Part shown: positions 28,475 through 39,132 of the stretch, piece by piece | Layout of the letters: each line of letters opens with the position of its first letter | Position numbering within the stretch: the first letter of the stretch is position 1 | Assembly: GCF_927798095.1 (NCBI RefSeq) | Contig: NZ_CAKMMF010000003.1 | Location: 36,612 to 100,611 of the forward strand | Direction: 5' to 3' | Length of the DNA stretch: 64,000 bases | Origin: Paenibacillus plantiphilus | Lineage (GTDB): Bacteria; Bacillota; Bacilli; Paenibacillales; Paenibacillaceae | Program-made: the position numbers and the translations under genes | Notes under the pieces: model-generated | The model's input: only the letters and a program-made list of their open reading frames with translations | Database searches by the model: none | Told to the model about the DNA's origin: nothing

Positions 28475-29047
28475 ATGAGCAAGCTAGAGCAGATGTTATC
28501 GTTTAATAAAGGTTTTGTAGAAAATCGGGAATTCGAGCCTTATCTAACTGACAGATATCCAGACAAGAAAGTAGTCATCGTCACCTGCATGGACACGAGA
28601 CTGACCGAGCTGCTGCCTAAAGCGCTGAATCTGAAAAATGGCGATGCCAAAATCATCAAGAATGCCGGTGGAATCGTAACGCAGCCGTTCGGCAATATTA
28701 TGCGAAGCATTCTCGTAGCCGTCTATGAGCTTGGCGCGGAGGAAGTCATCGTTATTGGCCATCACGAATGCGGAATGACAGGATTGAACCCTGAGACGAT
28801 GATACAGCATATGAAGGAAAGAGGAATTACAGGCGATACGATCGATACCCTCCTACATTCCGGCATTAATCTGAAACGCTGGCTTACCGGCTTTGACAGT
28901 GTGCAGGAGAGCGTACTCAACAGTGTGAGCATTATTCGCAATCATCCGCTGCTTCCCCCTGGAACAGCTGTACATGGATTAATTATTGATCCGGGGACAG
29001 GCAATCTTGATCTGATGGCAGATGGCTATAAGCATCTGACTGCATAG
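28475..29047 (+). CDS. Beta-class carbonic anhydrase
   Basis: A 190-aa enzyme for CO2 hydration. Zinc ligands are visible as Cys-x-Asp-x-Arg in CMDTR and His-x2-Cys in HHECG. The start at 28475 has GGAGG 10 bases before it; an ATG seven codons upstream overlaps that Shine-Dalgarno. It has the smaller length of the type found in Firmicutes. The terminator at 29062-29104 lies between it and the convergent DUF309 gene. Confidence 0.92.
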   Translation: MSKLEQMLSFNKGFVENREFEPYLTDRYPDKKVVIVTCMDTRLTELLPKALNLKNGDAKIIKNAGGIVTQPFGNIMRSILVAVYELGAEEVIVIGHHECGMTGLNPETMIQHMKERGITGDTIDTLLHSGINLKRWLTGFDSVQESVLNSVSIIRNHPLLPPGTAVHGLIIDPGTGNLDLMADGYKHLTA

Positions 29048-29061
29048 ATATAAAGGAAGAA

Positions 29062-29104
29062 AGAGCACTGCAATCGAGCCATATACGGCTCTCTGCAGTG
29101 CTCT
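29062..29104. terminator. Bidirectional terminator-like hairpin
   Basis: AGAGCACTGCA pairs with TGCAGTGCTCT, with a nested GAGCC/GGCTC stem. It stands between two convergent genes and can serve both. Confidence 0.75.
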
Positions 29105-29172
29105 ATCTTTGTAATTGGAGTAAATGAGATTGCTTGTGAAGCAGCGCAGCATGACTGGTCAATGCTGCCTTG

Positions 29173-29715
29173 TCAATGCTGCTTTCTCTGAAGGGTTTTC
29201 GCCTCGGCCGAGGCTTTGCGCGCGGCGATGACATCGCTTCGGTCGCGCAAAGTATGCCGATTCGTAAGCGCCTCGTCCGAACTGCTCGGCGCGCCCCACT
29301 CCAACCCCTTAGTCCGGCATTCCTCCTGGCACAGTGCGACAAGCGCTGCATCGGCTAGAGGCAGTTCGAGATCAACGAATCGCTCCTGTCGTTCTATCGC
29401 GGTGATTCGCTCTGTTATGAGGCCGAGTAGTTGCCCGCCGTCCAAGCCGAGCTCTTGAAGACCCTCTTGGGCTGAGGATAGCTTCGCCAAGCATTGACGG
29501 AACATTTTGCCCGCGCCTGCGATGTTATCCCTGCGATGATGATAGGAGCCAACTGCCAATTGAATGAGACCCACCCATAGCTCGGCATATCGATCACCCG
29601 GATGCTCCTTCCAGTATTCCTCCAATATTTCATGACATTCAAAATAATCGCGTGTTGCATGGAATTCCACCAAATAATGCACATACGCCGCTGGAAACCG
29701 ACTCCTGTCGCCCAT
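29173..29715 (-). CDS. DUF309 family protein
   Basis: A 180-aa helical protein. The signature FECHEILEEYW with a following LIQLAVGSYHHRR is the DUF309 core, which folds as a TPR-like helical bundle. Function is unknown. The C-terminal 60 residues are charged and variable. It is convergent with the carbonic anhydrase. Confidence 0.82.
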   Translation of the reverse strand: MGDRSRFPAAYVHYLVEFHATRDYFECHEILEEYWKEHPGDRYAELWVGLIQLAVGSYHHRRDNIAGAGKMFRQCLAKLSSAQEGLQELGLDGGQLLGLITERITAIERQERFVDLELPLADAALVALCQEECRTKGLEWGAPSSSDEALTNRHTLRDRSDVIAARKASAEAKTLQRKQH

Positions 29716-29847
29716 CTATATCCCCCAAATCAGACCCGTTATTCACGGTAGAAGAATGAAAAGCGTGACCTTTGATTATATTAGTCGTAATTGAAGGGAA
29801 AGGCAACGCTCTGCTGCCCCCGAATCAATCAAAGGAGCAATTACTTG

Positions 29848-30267
29848 ATGAAAAAGACGCTTATTCTTCTTGTGGCCTTCACCCTCTTCGTCGCATTGGG
29901 TGCTGGAGCCGTGGACGCAAGACCTAGAGGCGGGTTCAAATCGCCCAAGAAAAGCTATACCGAGACACCGAAGAAAAACGATGGCGTTAATCAGACAAAC
30001 CCGGGCGCAAAGACACCTCCCGCAGCGGGCAGTAAGGCGAGTCGCGGCTTCTTCAGCGGCGGAAGCTTGTTCAGAGGGCTTATGATTGGCGGATTAGCCG
30101 GTCTCTTGTTCGGAGGCTTGTTCGCAAATCTAGGCTTTCTTGGCGATTTTCTCGGCTTGCTCATTAATGTGCTTGCCATCTATGTTCTATTCGTCGCTGT
30201 TCGCGGCATCTTCCGCTATTTCCGCAACAATCGCAGGCCCTCCAACCCCGAAGACCGGGGACGTTAA
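29848..30267 (+). CDS. Small exported or membrane protein of unknown function
   Basis: A 139-aa protein. A signal peptide (residues 1-25, ending AVDARP) is followed by a Lys/Pro/Asn-rich linker, then a Gly-rich hydrophobic segment with two or three spans (GLMIGGLAGLLFGGLFANLG) and a basic tail. This resembles proteins annotated as Tim44-like membrane proteins in Bacilli, but without a soluble Tim44 domain. The ATG at 29848 has AAAGGAG nearby and the frame continues directly into the next gene. Confidence 0.65.
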   Translation: MKKTLILLVAFTLFVALGAGAVDARPRGGFKSPKKSYTETPKKNDGVNQTNPGAKTPPAAGSKASRGFFSGGSLFRGLMIGGLAGLLFGGLFANLGFLGDFLGLLINVLAIYVLFVAVRGIFRYFRNNRRPSNPEDRGR

Positions 30268-30552
30268 ATGGCAGTACGGATCTATACGGATGAGATTGTT
30301 AATGCAGTCTGTCTGAATATCGCGAGCCGAAAGGGCATCCTGCCTACTGAAGTGGAGGTTCAATTGTCATGGGAAGAGGAATATGGATTTACGGCAGAAG
30401 TGTGGACGCAGGGGCGCAGCCAATATCTCGTGGAAGCCAACCTGCTGGAGGCAATTGAGCAATACATGCTCAAACAATATAATCGCCGCGTCTTCCGATC
30501 ACAGATTACACTCGATGTGGATGAAGAATTTTGGGCCGATATAGCGGATTGA
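30268..30552 (+). CDS. YxcD-like (DUF2653) protein
   Basis: A 94-aa protein resembling YxcD of B. subtilis (DUF2653), with the block VEVQLSWEEEYGFTAEVW. The ATG directly follows the stop of the previous gene, so the pair is translationally coupled, as in other Bacilli where a YxcD-like gene follows a membrane-protein gene. Role unknown. Confidence 0.75.
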   Translation: MAVRIYTDEIVNAVCLNIASRKGILPTEVEVQLSWEEEYGFTAEVWTQGRSQYLVEANLLEAIEQYMLKQYNRRVFRSQITLDVDEEFWADIAD

Positions 30553-30576
30553 CACATCGTCAATCTGCTTTTTTGT

Positions 30577-30646
30577 GCGCGGAGCTGCTGCTTCGATAAT
30601 ATGCAATTTTTTACGCGGAATTGCTGCTTCGATAATATGCAATTTT
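30577..30646. repeat. 36-bp direct repeat, 2 copies
   Basis: Two copies of CGCGGA-x-TGCTGCTTCGATAATATGCAA start at 30577 and 30613 (36-bp period), differing at about two positions. A shorter part (TATGCAAC) follows. It lies between the YxcD-like gene and the GH18 gene. Confidence 0.8.
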
Positions 30647-30727
30647 ATGCAACTACTATTTTCGCGCAACTGCCCCCCTCTCTCAACGTCTAATAGTTTA
30701 GATTGAGAGAGGAGTGTTAGGCAGCAC

Positions 30728-32659
30728 ATGAGGAAGAATTGGAGTTTAATTATCGCTATTATGCTGGTCTTGCAAGCCAGTATAACAGTTTTCGGATCAG
30801 AATCAGCAGAGGGCCGTACATTGGATCGGACGACGAAATTCCGAGTCTATCAGAATGATCGCGCTATAAAAGAATTCAACACCTCGACAAGTGCCATTAC
30901 TTATGCGAAAAGCTTGGCATACAGCCACGTCGAGAAGATCGCTGATCGGAGCTGGGTATGGGACAATCTTCCCCGCTACAAGGTGTATGAGAACGGATTC
31001 TCAACTCCTGGCCGGGAATTCGGAACGTTGAAGGAGGCCAAGGCTTTCGCTAGCAAGCTTCGTTTTGCGCAAATACGCGATCTTCAGAAGCCTGGCTGGG
31101 TCACAGGCACGTATGCGAACTATGTCATGTATCAAGGCGACAAAACATTGCCTAATTGGACGTTTGCAACGCTGGCTGAGGCGAAGAAAGCCGCCAAGGC
31201 TTACAGCAATATTCATATTATGGAGCTGGCAACGAATCAATGGATATGGGACAACCTGACTGCAGCGCAGAAGCAGGCTCAGCGAAAAGCAGCTCCCGTG
31301 TATGACGTTACGGTCGGCGGTATTTCCACCAGTGGCGGGGGCGGGCAGCTCCATTCCTTCCTGCTGGATGCTATACGCGCTTCGACGAAATTGCCGGGCA
31401 GCGCAGTTGTGAATACCGCGACTGGGCGGACCGTCCATATTCAAGCACCGACCTTCGTCGTTACCCAGAACGGCAGAGCTGTGAAATCATTCTACAGTAT
31501 AGGCAGCGCGATCAAATATGCCGGCACGTTGTCTGGTGCAGCCATAACGAAGGACGGCGCTGAATGGTGGACGAATGTACCTTTCCTGAAGGTGCTGCAG
31601 AACGACCGTGCAATCCGCCATTTCCATACGCGCAAAGGGGCGGTTGATTTTGCGGCAGGCTATCGGAATGCTGTTGTCGCCTCTACAGATGGACGGGCAA
31701 TCTGGAATAACAAGCAGCAATTACAGTACTTGGCTTGGAACGGTACTTCACGAACAGACACCGTGCTCGCCCAAGTCGGGCAGACACAAGGGCTGGATTA
31801 TGATTCCCCCACCTGGTTCGAGCTAGCCGATGCGAGCGGTACACTTACCGACAGCTCCGATCCTGCGCTTGTTGCAGCTATGAAACAGTCAGGCATCAAG
31901 CTAACTCCGCTAGTGCATAATCAGTTTGATGCGAAAATGACCAGCGCATTTCTGCGAAATGATGAGGCTGTAGCAAAATTTATAACAACACTTATCGGTA
32001 GACTTCATACATTGGGAGTTGACGGCGTCAATCTAGACTTTGAATCGCTTGCCGGTGGAGATCGCGCCTTATATACGTCATTCGTCCGCAGCTTGACCCA
32101 AGCTGCTCACGCCAAAGGCCTGACCGTATCTATTGATCTTCCGCGCGGTGATGTCAGCTGGGATCATAAAACAGCTTATGATCATGCAGCGCTTGCGGGA
32201 ATTGTCGATATGATCATGATCATGGCTTATGATCAGCATTGGAGCGGCAGCGATACAGCTGGCTCGGTCGCACAGCTCAAATGGGTTGAGGATGGAGTTA
32301 AGGGATTCCTTGCTTACGGTATTCCACGCAGCAAGCTCATGCTCGGCATTCCTTTCTATGTACGGGAATGGCGTGTGGACGCATCGGGAGCATTGGTCGA
32401 CAACAAGGCGCTTATCATGAAGGAAGTGCCCCGTATAATAGCGGAAAATAATGCAAAGGGCGTCTACGATGCCGCATCAGGTCAGACCAAGTACACCTAT
32501 GCCAAAAACGGCTACACGCATGTATTCTGGGCTGAGACTGCGAGTACTGTGAAGGCGCGAATTGATATCGCTGCCAAGTATGATCTGGCAGGTGTGGCAG
32601 CATGGCGTCTGGGCTACGAAAGTGCAGACCTATGGACCATGATGCTGCAGCAGAAATAG
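30728..32659 (+). CDS. GH18 glycoside hydrolase with SPOR-like repeats, spore or cell-wall type
   Basis: A 643-aa secreted protein. Signal peptide (1-23), then about five repeats of 50 residues of the form YxVYxN...FxT...AxxxAK...I...WVWDN, which probably bind the wall. The C-terminal GH18 domain has DGVNLDFE (catalytic Glu), which is the usual form in YaaH/SleL-type spore enzymes, and IIMAYDQHW, FLAYGIPRSKLMLGIPFY. It probably cleaves N-acetylglucosamine-containing cortex or wall glycan. Targeting to the spore is inferred from relatives. The first two repeats contain Arg/Lys-rich linkers. Confidence 0.87.
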   Translation: MRKNWSLIIAIMLVLQASITVFGSESAEGRTLDRTTKFRVYQNDRAIKEFNTSTSAITYAKSLAYSHVEKIADRSWVWDNLPRYKVYENGFSTPGREFGTLKEAKAFASKLRFAQIRDLQKPGWVTGTYANYVMYQGDKTLPNWTFATLAEAKKAAKAYSNIHIMELATNQWIWDNLTAAQKQAQRKAAPVYDVTVGGISTSGGGGQLHSFLLDAIRASTKLPGSAVVNTATGRTVHIQAPTFVVTQNGRAVKSFYSIGSAIKYAGTLSGAAITKDGAEWWTNVPFLKVLQNDRAIRHFHTRKGAVDFAAGYRNAVVASTDGRAIWNNKQQLQYLAWNGTSRTDTVLAQVGQTQGLDYDSPTWFELADASGTLTDSSDPALVAAMKQSGIKLTPLVHNQFDAKMTSAFLRNDEAVAKFITTLIGRLHTLGVDGVNLDFESLAGGDRALYTSFVRSLTQAAHAKGLTVSIDLPRGDVSWDHKTAYDHAALAGIVDMIMIMAYDQHWSGSDTAGSVAQLKWVEDGVKGFLAYGIPRSKLMLGIPFYVREWRVDASGALVDNKALIMKEVPRIIAENNAKGVYDAASGQTKYTYAKNGYTHVFWAETASTVKARIDIAAKYDLAGVAAWRLGYESADLWTMMLQQK

Positions 32660-32775
32660 ATTGCACGATGGATTGCGCAGCCGCATGCTGTATTCTTGAA
32701 TTCCGTTGTGGTATGATGTTGAAAACTTGTTTCTGCCTATAGAGGCAAGCAATTTTCGCGAGAGGGGACATTCAT

Positions 32776-33120
32776 ATTTCACAGTTAAAGGAAATTCAAA
32801 CCATCGAGGAATGGAATGCAGCATTTGAAGCATCCAGCCAACGTCCACTGGTCGTTTTCAAGCACAGCACGACTTGTCCAGTCAGTGCGAACGCATATAG
32901 CGAGTTCAGCAATTATTTGAAGACCAGCGCGGCGCCCAATGCGGATTATGTGCTGGTAAAGGTCATTGAATCGCGTCCGGTATCGAACCAGATCGCTGAG
33001 GACGTCGCCGTCAAGCATGAGTCGCCCCAAATTATTATGGTGAAGGATAAAGCCAAATATTGGAGCGCTACCCACTGGGCGATCACGGAAGAGCATATCC
33101 GTGCCGTATTAAACGATTAG
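32776..33120 (+). CDS. ytxJ: Bacillithiol-system thioredoxin-like protein YtxJ
   Basis: A 114-aa thioredoxin-fold protein of the YtxJ family, with a single catalytic Cys in the block FKHSTTCPVSANAYSEF; it is proposed to reduce bacillithiol mixed disulfides. No ATG, GTG or TTG exists in frame between an upstream TAG (32740) and a TTG at 32917, which would remove the active-site Cys. The likely start is therefore ATT at 32776, with GAGGGG at 32762-32767 eight bases ahead. Residues right after it (SQLKEIQTIEEWNAAF) fit the family N-terminus. Confidence 0.8.
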   Translation: MSQLKEIQTIEEWNAAFEASSQRPLVVFKHSTTCPVSANAYSEFSNYLKTSAAPNADYVLVKVIESRPVSNQIAEDVAVKHESPQIIMVKDKAKYWSATHWAITEEHIRAVLND

Positions 33121-33131
33121 TTTTATTGGTG

Positions 33132-33174
33132 AAGAAGAGCAGCTTGGGAGGACATTCCCATGGCTGCTCTTCTT
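33132..33174. terminator. Bidirectional terminator between ytxJ and the collagen-like gene
   Basis: AAGAAGAGCAGC (33132-33143) pairs with GCTGCTCTTCTT (33163-33174), with a nested TGGGA/TCCCA stem. It lies between convergent genes. Confidence 0.8.
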
Positions 33175-33186
33175 GCTTTGTTCAAG

Positions 33187-35208
<2,022 letters not shown>

Positions 35209-35422
35209 CTAATCTTTTACATTAACTTGTCTATGCTTTAGAATCGCCTCTGCTAAAGTTTATTCATATTGGTACAAAAGGCAGCTTGGACGCCAAAAAT
35301 GGTTATGCGCCTTCTAACCGTTCAACCATCCGCAAGCACCAAACATATTTCTTCTATAACAGACATAGATTTCATCAACCAATTTCATAAAAATGTTCAT
35401 GTTCCAACAAGGAGTGAGACAC

Positions 35423-36109
35423 ATGCAGCCCGACATCATTTTCAGCAAAAAAGCTGCTTGGGCCATACCGCCCGTAAAAGAACAAATAACTGTGCAGCCT
35501 TCTTATGACGATGACTTTCGCTGGATTAAACAAAGGCGTGTGAAGGGAGCCTGCTGGCCTTACCGAGCTGCCAGAGAGATCGGCTGGACGATTCTATCAC
35601 CGATTGATGTAGAAATTCATCCCGTATCCGAGATTCAGATCGGCGCGGAGCATGCGGAAGAAATTGCGCACATTCAACATTTGACGGGGATTCATTACTG
35701 GCAGAGAAGAGAGGACATCTATCTGGGTGTCAAACCATCTGGCTGGTTTCAGCTGCACCAATTCAAAATCGGCAGCAACTGGCATCAAATGTTTATACCG
35801 AACGGAGAAGGAACCTTTGAATGGAGAATGGGCTGGAGCGTCCAAATTCCCGATGACCACTTGCTGCTCTTCCAACCGCTTGAGAGCACAGACGCCAGCT
35901 TTGTGGTGCATCCCGGGCTGCTAACAGCGACAGGTCTGCACCGTTTCCACAGCGGCCTTGGCCTTCCCATTGCATTCGAGCCGAGACAGACCAAGCTTAT
36001 TAAACGTCATGAACCATTAGCCAAAATGCTTGTGCTCCACAAGTCCGCGATGTCGTTCCGGGAGCAAATTATTGAGCCCGCTCATTCAGTTGCTGGAGAA
36101 GAGCAATAA
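35423..36109 (+). CDS. Hypothetical protein, possibly DUF6065-like
   Basis: A 228-aa soluble protein that I do not recognise with certainty. Layout features such as CWPYRAAREIGWTILSPIDVE, an aromatic mid-section, and a C-terminal HEPLAKMLVL recall the DUF6065 group, but the similarity is weak. No signal peptide or membrane span. Start ATG at 35423 with AAGGAG about 8 bases upstream; an ATG ten codons earlier lacks one. Diverges from the collagen-like gene. Confidence 0.55.
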   Translation: MQPDIIFSKKAAWAIPPVKEQITVQPSYDDDFRWIKQRRVKGACWPYRAAREIGWTILSPIDVEIHPVSEIQIGAEHAEEIAHIQHLTGIHYWQRREDIYLGVKPSGWFQLHQFKIGSNWHQMFIPNGEGTFEWRMGWSVQIPDDHLLLFQPLESTDASFVVHPGLLTATGLHRFHSGLGLPIAFEPRQTKLIKRHEPLAKMLVLHKSAMSFREQIIEPAHSVAGEEQ

Positions 36110-36281
36110 AAGCAAAACGCCCCTCGGGAACCTCTCACGGCGCTGTGAGTGCTGATGGCTGAAAGCAGATGAGCCCTTGCGGTGGAATACATTATAAATA
36201 TATTCTCATTTACTCTGGATGGACAATGTACGATTAATAGTGAATAATTAGGTTATTCTTAGATTTCGGAGGAATAACCCA

Positions 36282-37646
36282 ATGAAGAAACTCGGAAGAA
36301 ACGACGCCTGCCATTGCGGCAGCGGCTTGAAATACAAAAAATGTTGTCTGAATAAGGATGCAGAGGACAATGTCACTCGGATAACTCAGCCTGATCCGAA
36401 ACCACCTGCCAACCTCATCGATGACGTGCTGACATGGCCTAACATTTTGCACCAAACGGTAGCTAATTATTTCCTTGAACATACGACAAGCTTGTATGAA
36501 ACCCAAGAAATTCATTACGTCATCCGACTATGGAATGATTATGCCAACGCCATGAATCCACTCATCAAAAAAATAGGCGTATACCCTGCTGCTTTAGAGT
36601 ATACTCTCTGTCAAATCTACGGTTACGCAACTACCCAAAGCGAGCTGGCCGCCAAATATGACATATCAGTCGGCACATTATCGCAAAGAGCGAATCAAAT
36701 TTTCTCTTTTCTCGATGAACTTCCGCCCCAGCAGCCGAATGAATCAAGCAAGGACATCTTCACCGCTTCTGCTCCTCTTTCGCGGATAGGGATGGAGCAG
36801 GAGATGCAGCGTATTCAAGCCTTGCTCAATGAGCAAAATTTCGACTCCCTTGAAGAAGCTAACGCATTTATTCAACAAAATATGAATACAAAGCCTGCTA
36901 TACCTAAAAGTCTCAGCAAATCAGAGCAAGCAACGGAGCTTCTGTATGCTGCATGGGATCATCCGAATCCGAAACAACGGATCAAGCTGGCGCAGGATGC
37001 GCTTCTCCTTGATCCCAATTGCGTTGATGCATACAACATACTCGCCGAAAGTGCGGCAGATACACCTAAAGATATGGCCTTTTATTACAAGCAGGCAATG
37101 TTGGTCGGGGAACAAAGTCTCGGCGAAGCCTGCTTCAAGGAACATAAGGGGCACTTCTGGGGCTATTTACCGACACGACCTTATATGAGAGCGAAGAAGG
37201 GCTATGCAGTAGCACAAGTCGAGTTGGGAAATATGCCAGAGGCCATTCAACATTACAATGAGCTGTTAGAACTGAATCCGATCGATAATCAGGGCGTACG
37301 TGATTTGCTTCTGACAGCCTATATCGAGACGTTGGAGTGGAAGAACGCGTCAAAGCTCATTCAACGATATAATGATGATGGCAGCGCAATCTTCAATTAC
37401 AGCCGGATTCTTGTCGAATATGGGATAAATGGACAATCAACGAGACTGGCTTCACTAATTAAAAAAGCGATCACACATAATCCTTATGTTCCTGCTTATT
37501 TGCAAGGCAAGAAACGGCTCCCTCGCGAAATGCCCCAATATATGGGTTATGGAGACGATCAGGAGGCCATCGTATATGCGCATGCCAATCGCCATCTATG
37601 GATGATTCGTCCAGAACTGCTGCAGCTATTAACTGTTAAGAGATAA
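36282..37646 (+). CDS. SEC-C motif and TPR-like protein
   Basis: A 454-aa protein. It opens with a SEC-C zinc motif RNDACHCGSGLKYKKCC, a helical middle with an HTH-like patch (TQSELAAKYDISVGTLSQRA, residues about 115-135), then a TPR/ST7-like helical region (ALLLDPNCVDAYNILAES, EAIQHYNELLELNPIDNQG). SEC-C is found in SecA and in many stand-alone proteins; a protein-binding role is an inference. Followed by a strong terminator. Confidence 0.72.
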   Translation: MKKLGRNDACHCGSGLKYKKCCLNKDAEDNVTRITQPDPKPPANLIDDVLTWPNILHQTVANYFLEHTTSLYETQEIHYVIRLWNDYANAMNPLIKKIGVYPAALEYTLCQIYGYATTQSELAAKYDISVGTLSQRANQIFSFLDELPPQQPNESSKDIFTASAPLSRIGMEQEMQRIQALLNEQNFDSLEEANAFIQQNMNTKPAIPKSLSKSEQATELLYAAWDHPNPKQRIKLAQDALLLDPNCVDAYNILAESAADTPKDMAFYYKQAMLVGEQSLGEACFKEHKGHFWGYLPTRPYMRAKKGYAVAQVELGNMPEAIQHYNELLELNPIDNQGVRDLLLTAYIETLEWKNASKLIQRYNDDGSAIFNYSRILVEYGINGQSTRLASLIKKAITHNPYVPAYLQGKKRLPREMPQYMGYGDDQEAIVYAHANRHLWMIRPELLQLLTVKR

Positions 37647-37662
37647 TAGTTAGATTAGCGTT

Positions 37663-37707
37663 AAAAGCGAAGCCTGCCACTCCTATTAGGTGACAGGCTT
37701 CGCTTTT
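37663..37707 (+). terminator. Terminator after the SEC-C gene
   Basis: AAAAGCGAAGCCTG (37663-37676) pairs with CAGGCTTCGCTTTT (37694-37707); a 14-bp perfect stem ending in T. Confidence 0.85.
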
Positions 37708-37847
37708 CTTCTAAATTTTGCGGTTAGCATTGTTAGTAATTGGGTGTACCCAAGTAGGCCTTACTCTCTTTGAATGACTCCCCAAGCTCCTTACGCTTGT
37801 TCTTGTCCATCCTTCGCTCTCTTTGGTCCTCTGAATACTGCAATCAT

Positions 37848-38330
37848 TACAAGTACCGCGCGATAATCCGAACCAGCTTGGCAGGAAGCTCCGCTAGATT
37901 AGTAATATCCAGAAATCTATCGTGCCCATAGATTTGGTTAATGACTTCCTTGTCTTGGCATAAGAGCTTGCAGAACGGCTTGCTCCGAGGGCTCCAGCTT
38001 CTCTAATTGTACCGATGAAATCACCGGCAAAATAGCGCCAATAATATCGGATTTGTCCATATCGGCAAAACAGGTCACTTTCGTATAGGGCAGCCCCAAG
38101 TTAGCGGATAACGCTTTGGCAAGCTGCGTTTTGCCGGAACCTGCATCGCCCTCTAACAGAATATTGGCGATTTTCATTTCGCCGCGATTCCAGTTGCGCT
38201 TTATTTCGTTGCAAATACGCAGCTCCTCTTCGCTGACCTTATGAGATGCTGGCTTTTTCCAAACAAGCCCTTGTTCGATCTCAGTCAGTTGTCTTGCAGG
38301 AGAAACCGCATATTGTTCCTGAAAGTTCAT
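37848..38330 (-). pseudogene. Remnant of an AAA ATPase gene fused to the tail of a VWA-type gene
   Basis: The first part (38330 to 37938) encodes 130 aa starting MNFQEQYAVSP, with Walker A GDAGSGKTQLAK and then the CobS/MoxR-like VTCFADMDKSD, but it ends before Walker B and sensor motifs. In the -1 frame the codons from about 37955 to 37848 read DKEVINQIYGHDRFLD and LAELPAKLVRIIARYL, then stop. That tail resembles the C-terminus of VWA (CobT-like) partners of such ATPases. I infer an internal deletion joining both ends of an AAA-VWA pair. Confidence 0.6.
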
Positions 38331-38353
38331 AACCGTTCACCTCTTCAAAACTT

Positions 38354-38833
38354 TTAATACCCCATATCCTTCAAAAGGCGGGATAAAACGCGCAGCCGCT
38401 CACCGATCATCTCGCCATCGTCGCTAAGCGCCTGAGCGAACAACTTGATGTCGCTGTCAATTACCGGATTCTCTTCACAGACAGCTACACTCATCGCATC
38501 CCCCTGCAATCCAATGCGGTCAATCGTCGTGTTCTCAGGATCATACAGCTTCGGATACCGGTAGGCATCTTGAAAATGCAAGCTGCTTCGGCAAATCAGA
38601 ATGGCAAGGTCAAGAACACGGTGCATAGGAAGCTCCTCCGACTGTCTGGACCATTTCTCCCCCGTGTATCGCCATACTTTGGCCGAAATATCGACCTTCC
38701 CCCGATCATTCCACTGGGCCAATCCCAGGGATAGACCCTTCGCATCCGTGTTCCCCGCATAGCGGCCGTCAACCTGCTCGTAATTTTCCGATACGATAAC
38801 CGGCTTATGTTTTAACGTCGTTGGTATTTTCAT
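38354..38833 (-). CDS. Probable DUF6530-family protein
   Basis: A 159-aa protein beginning MKIPTTLKHKPVIVSEN, with a Lys/Trp/Arg-rich middle (KVWRYTGEKWSRQSEEL). I recall such proteins as DUF6530, found next to AAA and VWA genes in Firmicutes, but cannot check this here. The ATG at 38833 has GGAG 9 bases upstream; an ATG five codons earlier is less supported. Only 23 bases before the AAA remnant, so the two were an operon; with the partner broken, this gene may be orphaned. Confidence 0.6.
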   Translation of the reverse strand: MKIPTTLKHKPVIVSENYEQVDGRYAGNTDAKGLSLGLAQWNDRGKVDISAKVWRYTGEKWSRQSEELPMHRVLDLAILICRSSLHFQDAYRYPKLYDPENTTIDRIGLQGDAMSVAVCEENPVIDSDIKLFAQALSDDGEMIGERLRVLSRLLKDMGY

Positions 38834-39005
38834 TAGTACACGCTCCATTGGGAAATAGTTTAATTTCTGAATTACTAGTTTTATAATTTACTAATTTACT
38901 AATTCACTAAATATAAAGCTCATATTACGCTTCATTTTTCCGTCTGTCAATTCGGTTAATTGACCCCATGCTGCTGTAGAGAATAGAGGTTATGTCTGCC
39001 CGCGT

Positions 39006-39026
39006 AAAAAGCCGCCAATAGGCGAC
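39006..39026 (-). terminator. Terminator downstream of the nitroreductase gene
   Basis: On the minus strand GTCGCC-TATT-GGCGGC with one G-U pair, followed by T5. It is about 105 bases past the stop at 39133. The 100-residue frame that runs through it (38925-39230) is therefore unlikely to be a gene. Confidence 0.65.
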
Positions 39027-39132
39027 TTCTAATTCTATGTAAGTTGAACGATTGAAAGGAACTTCCAGGCTGCTGCACAGGGGAATGTTCTTATGATCGC
39101 TATTTTCTACTTCTAGTATCCATTGAGTCGCG

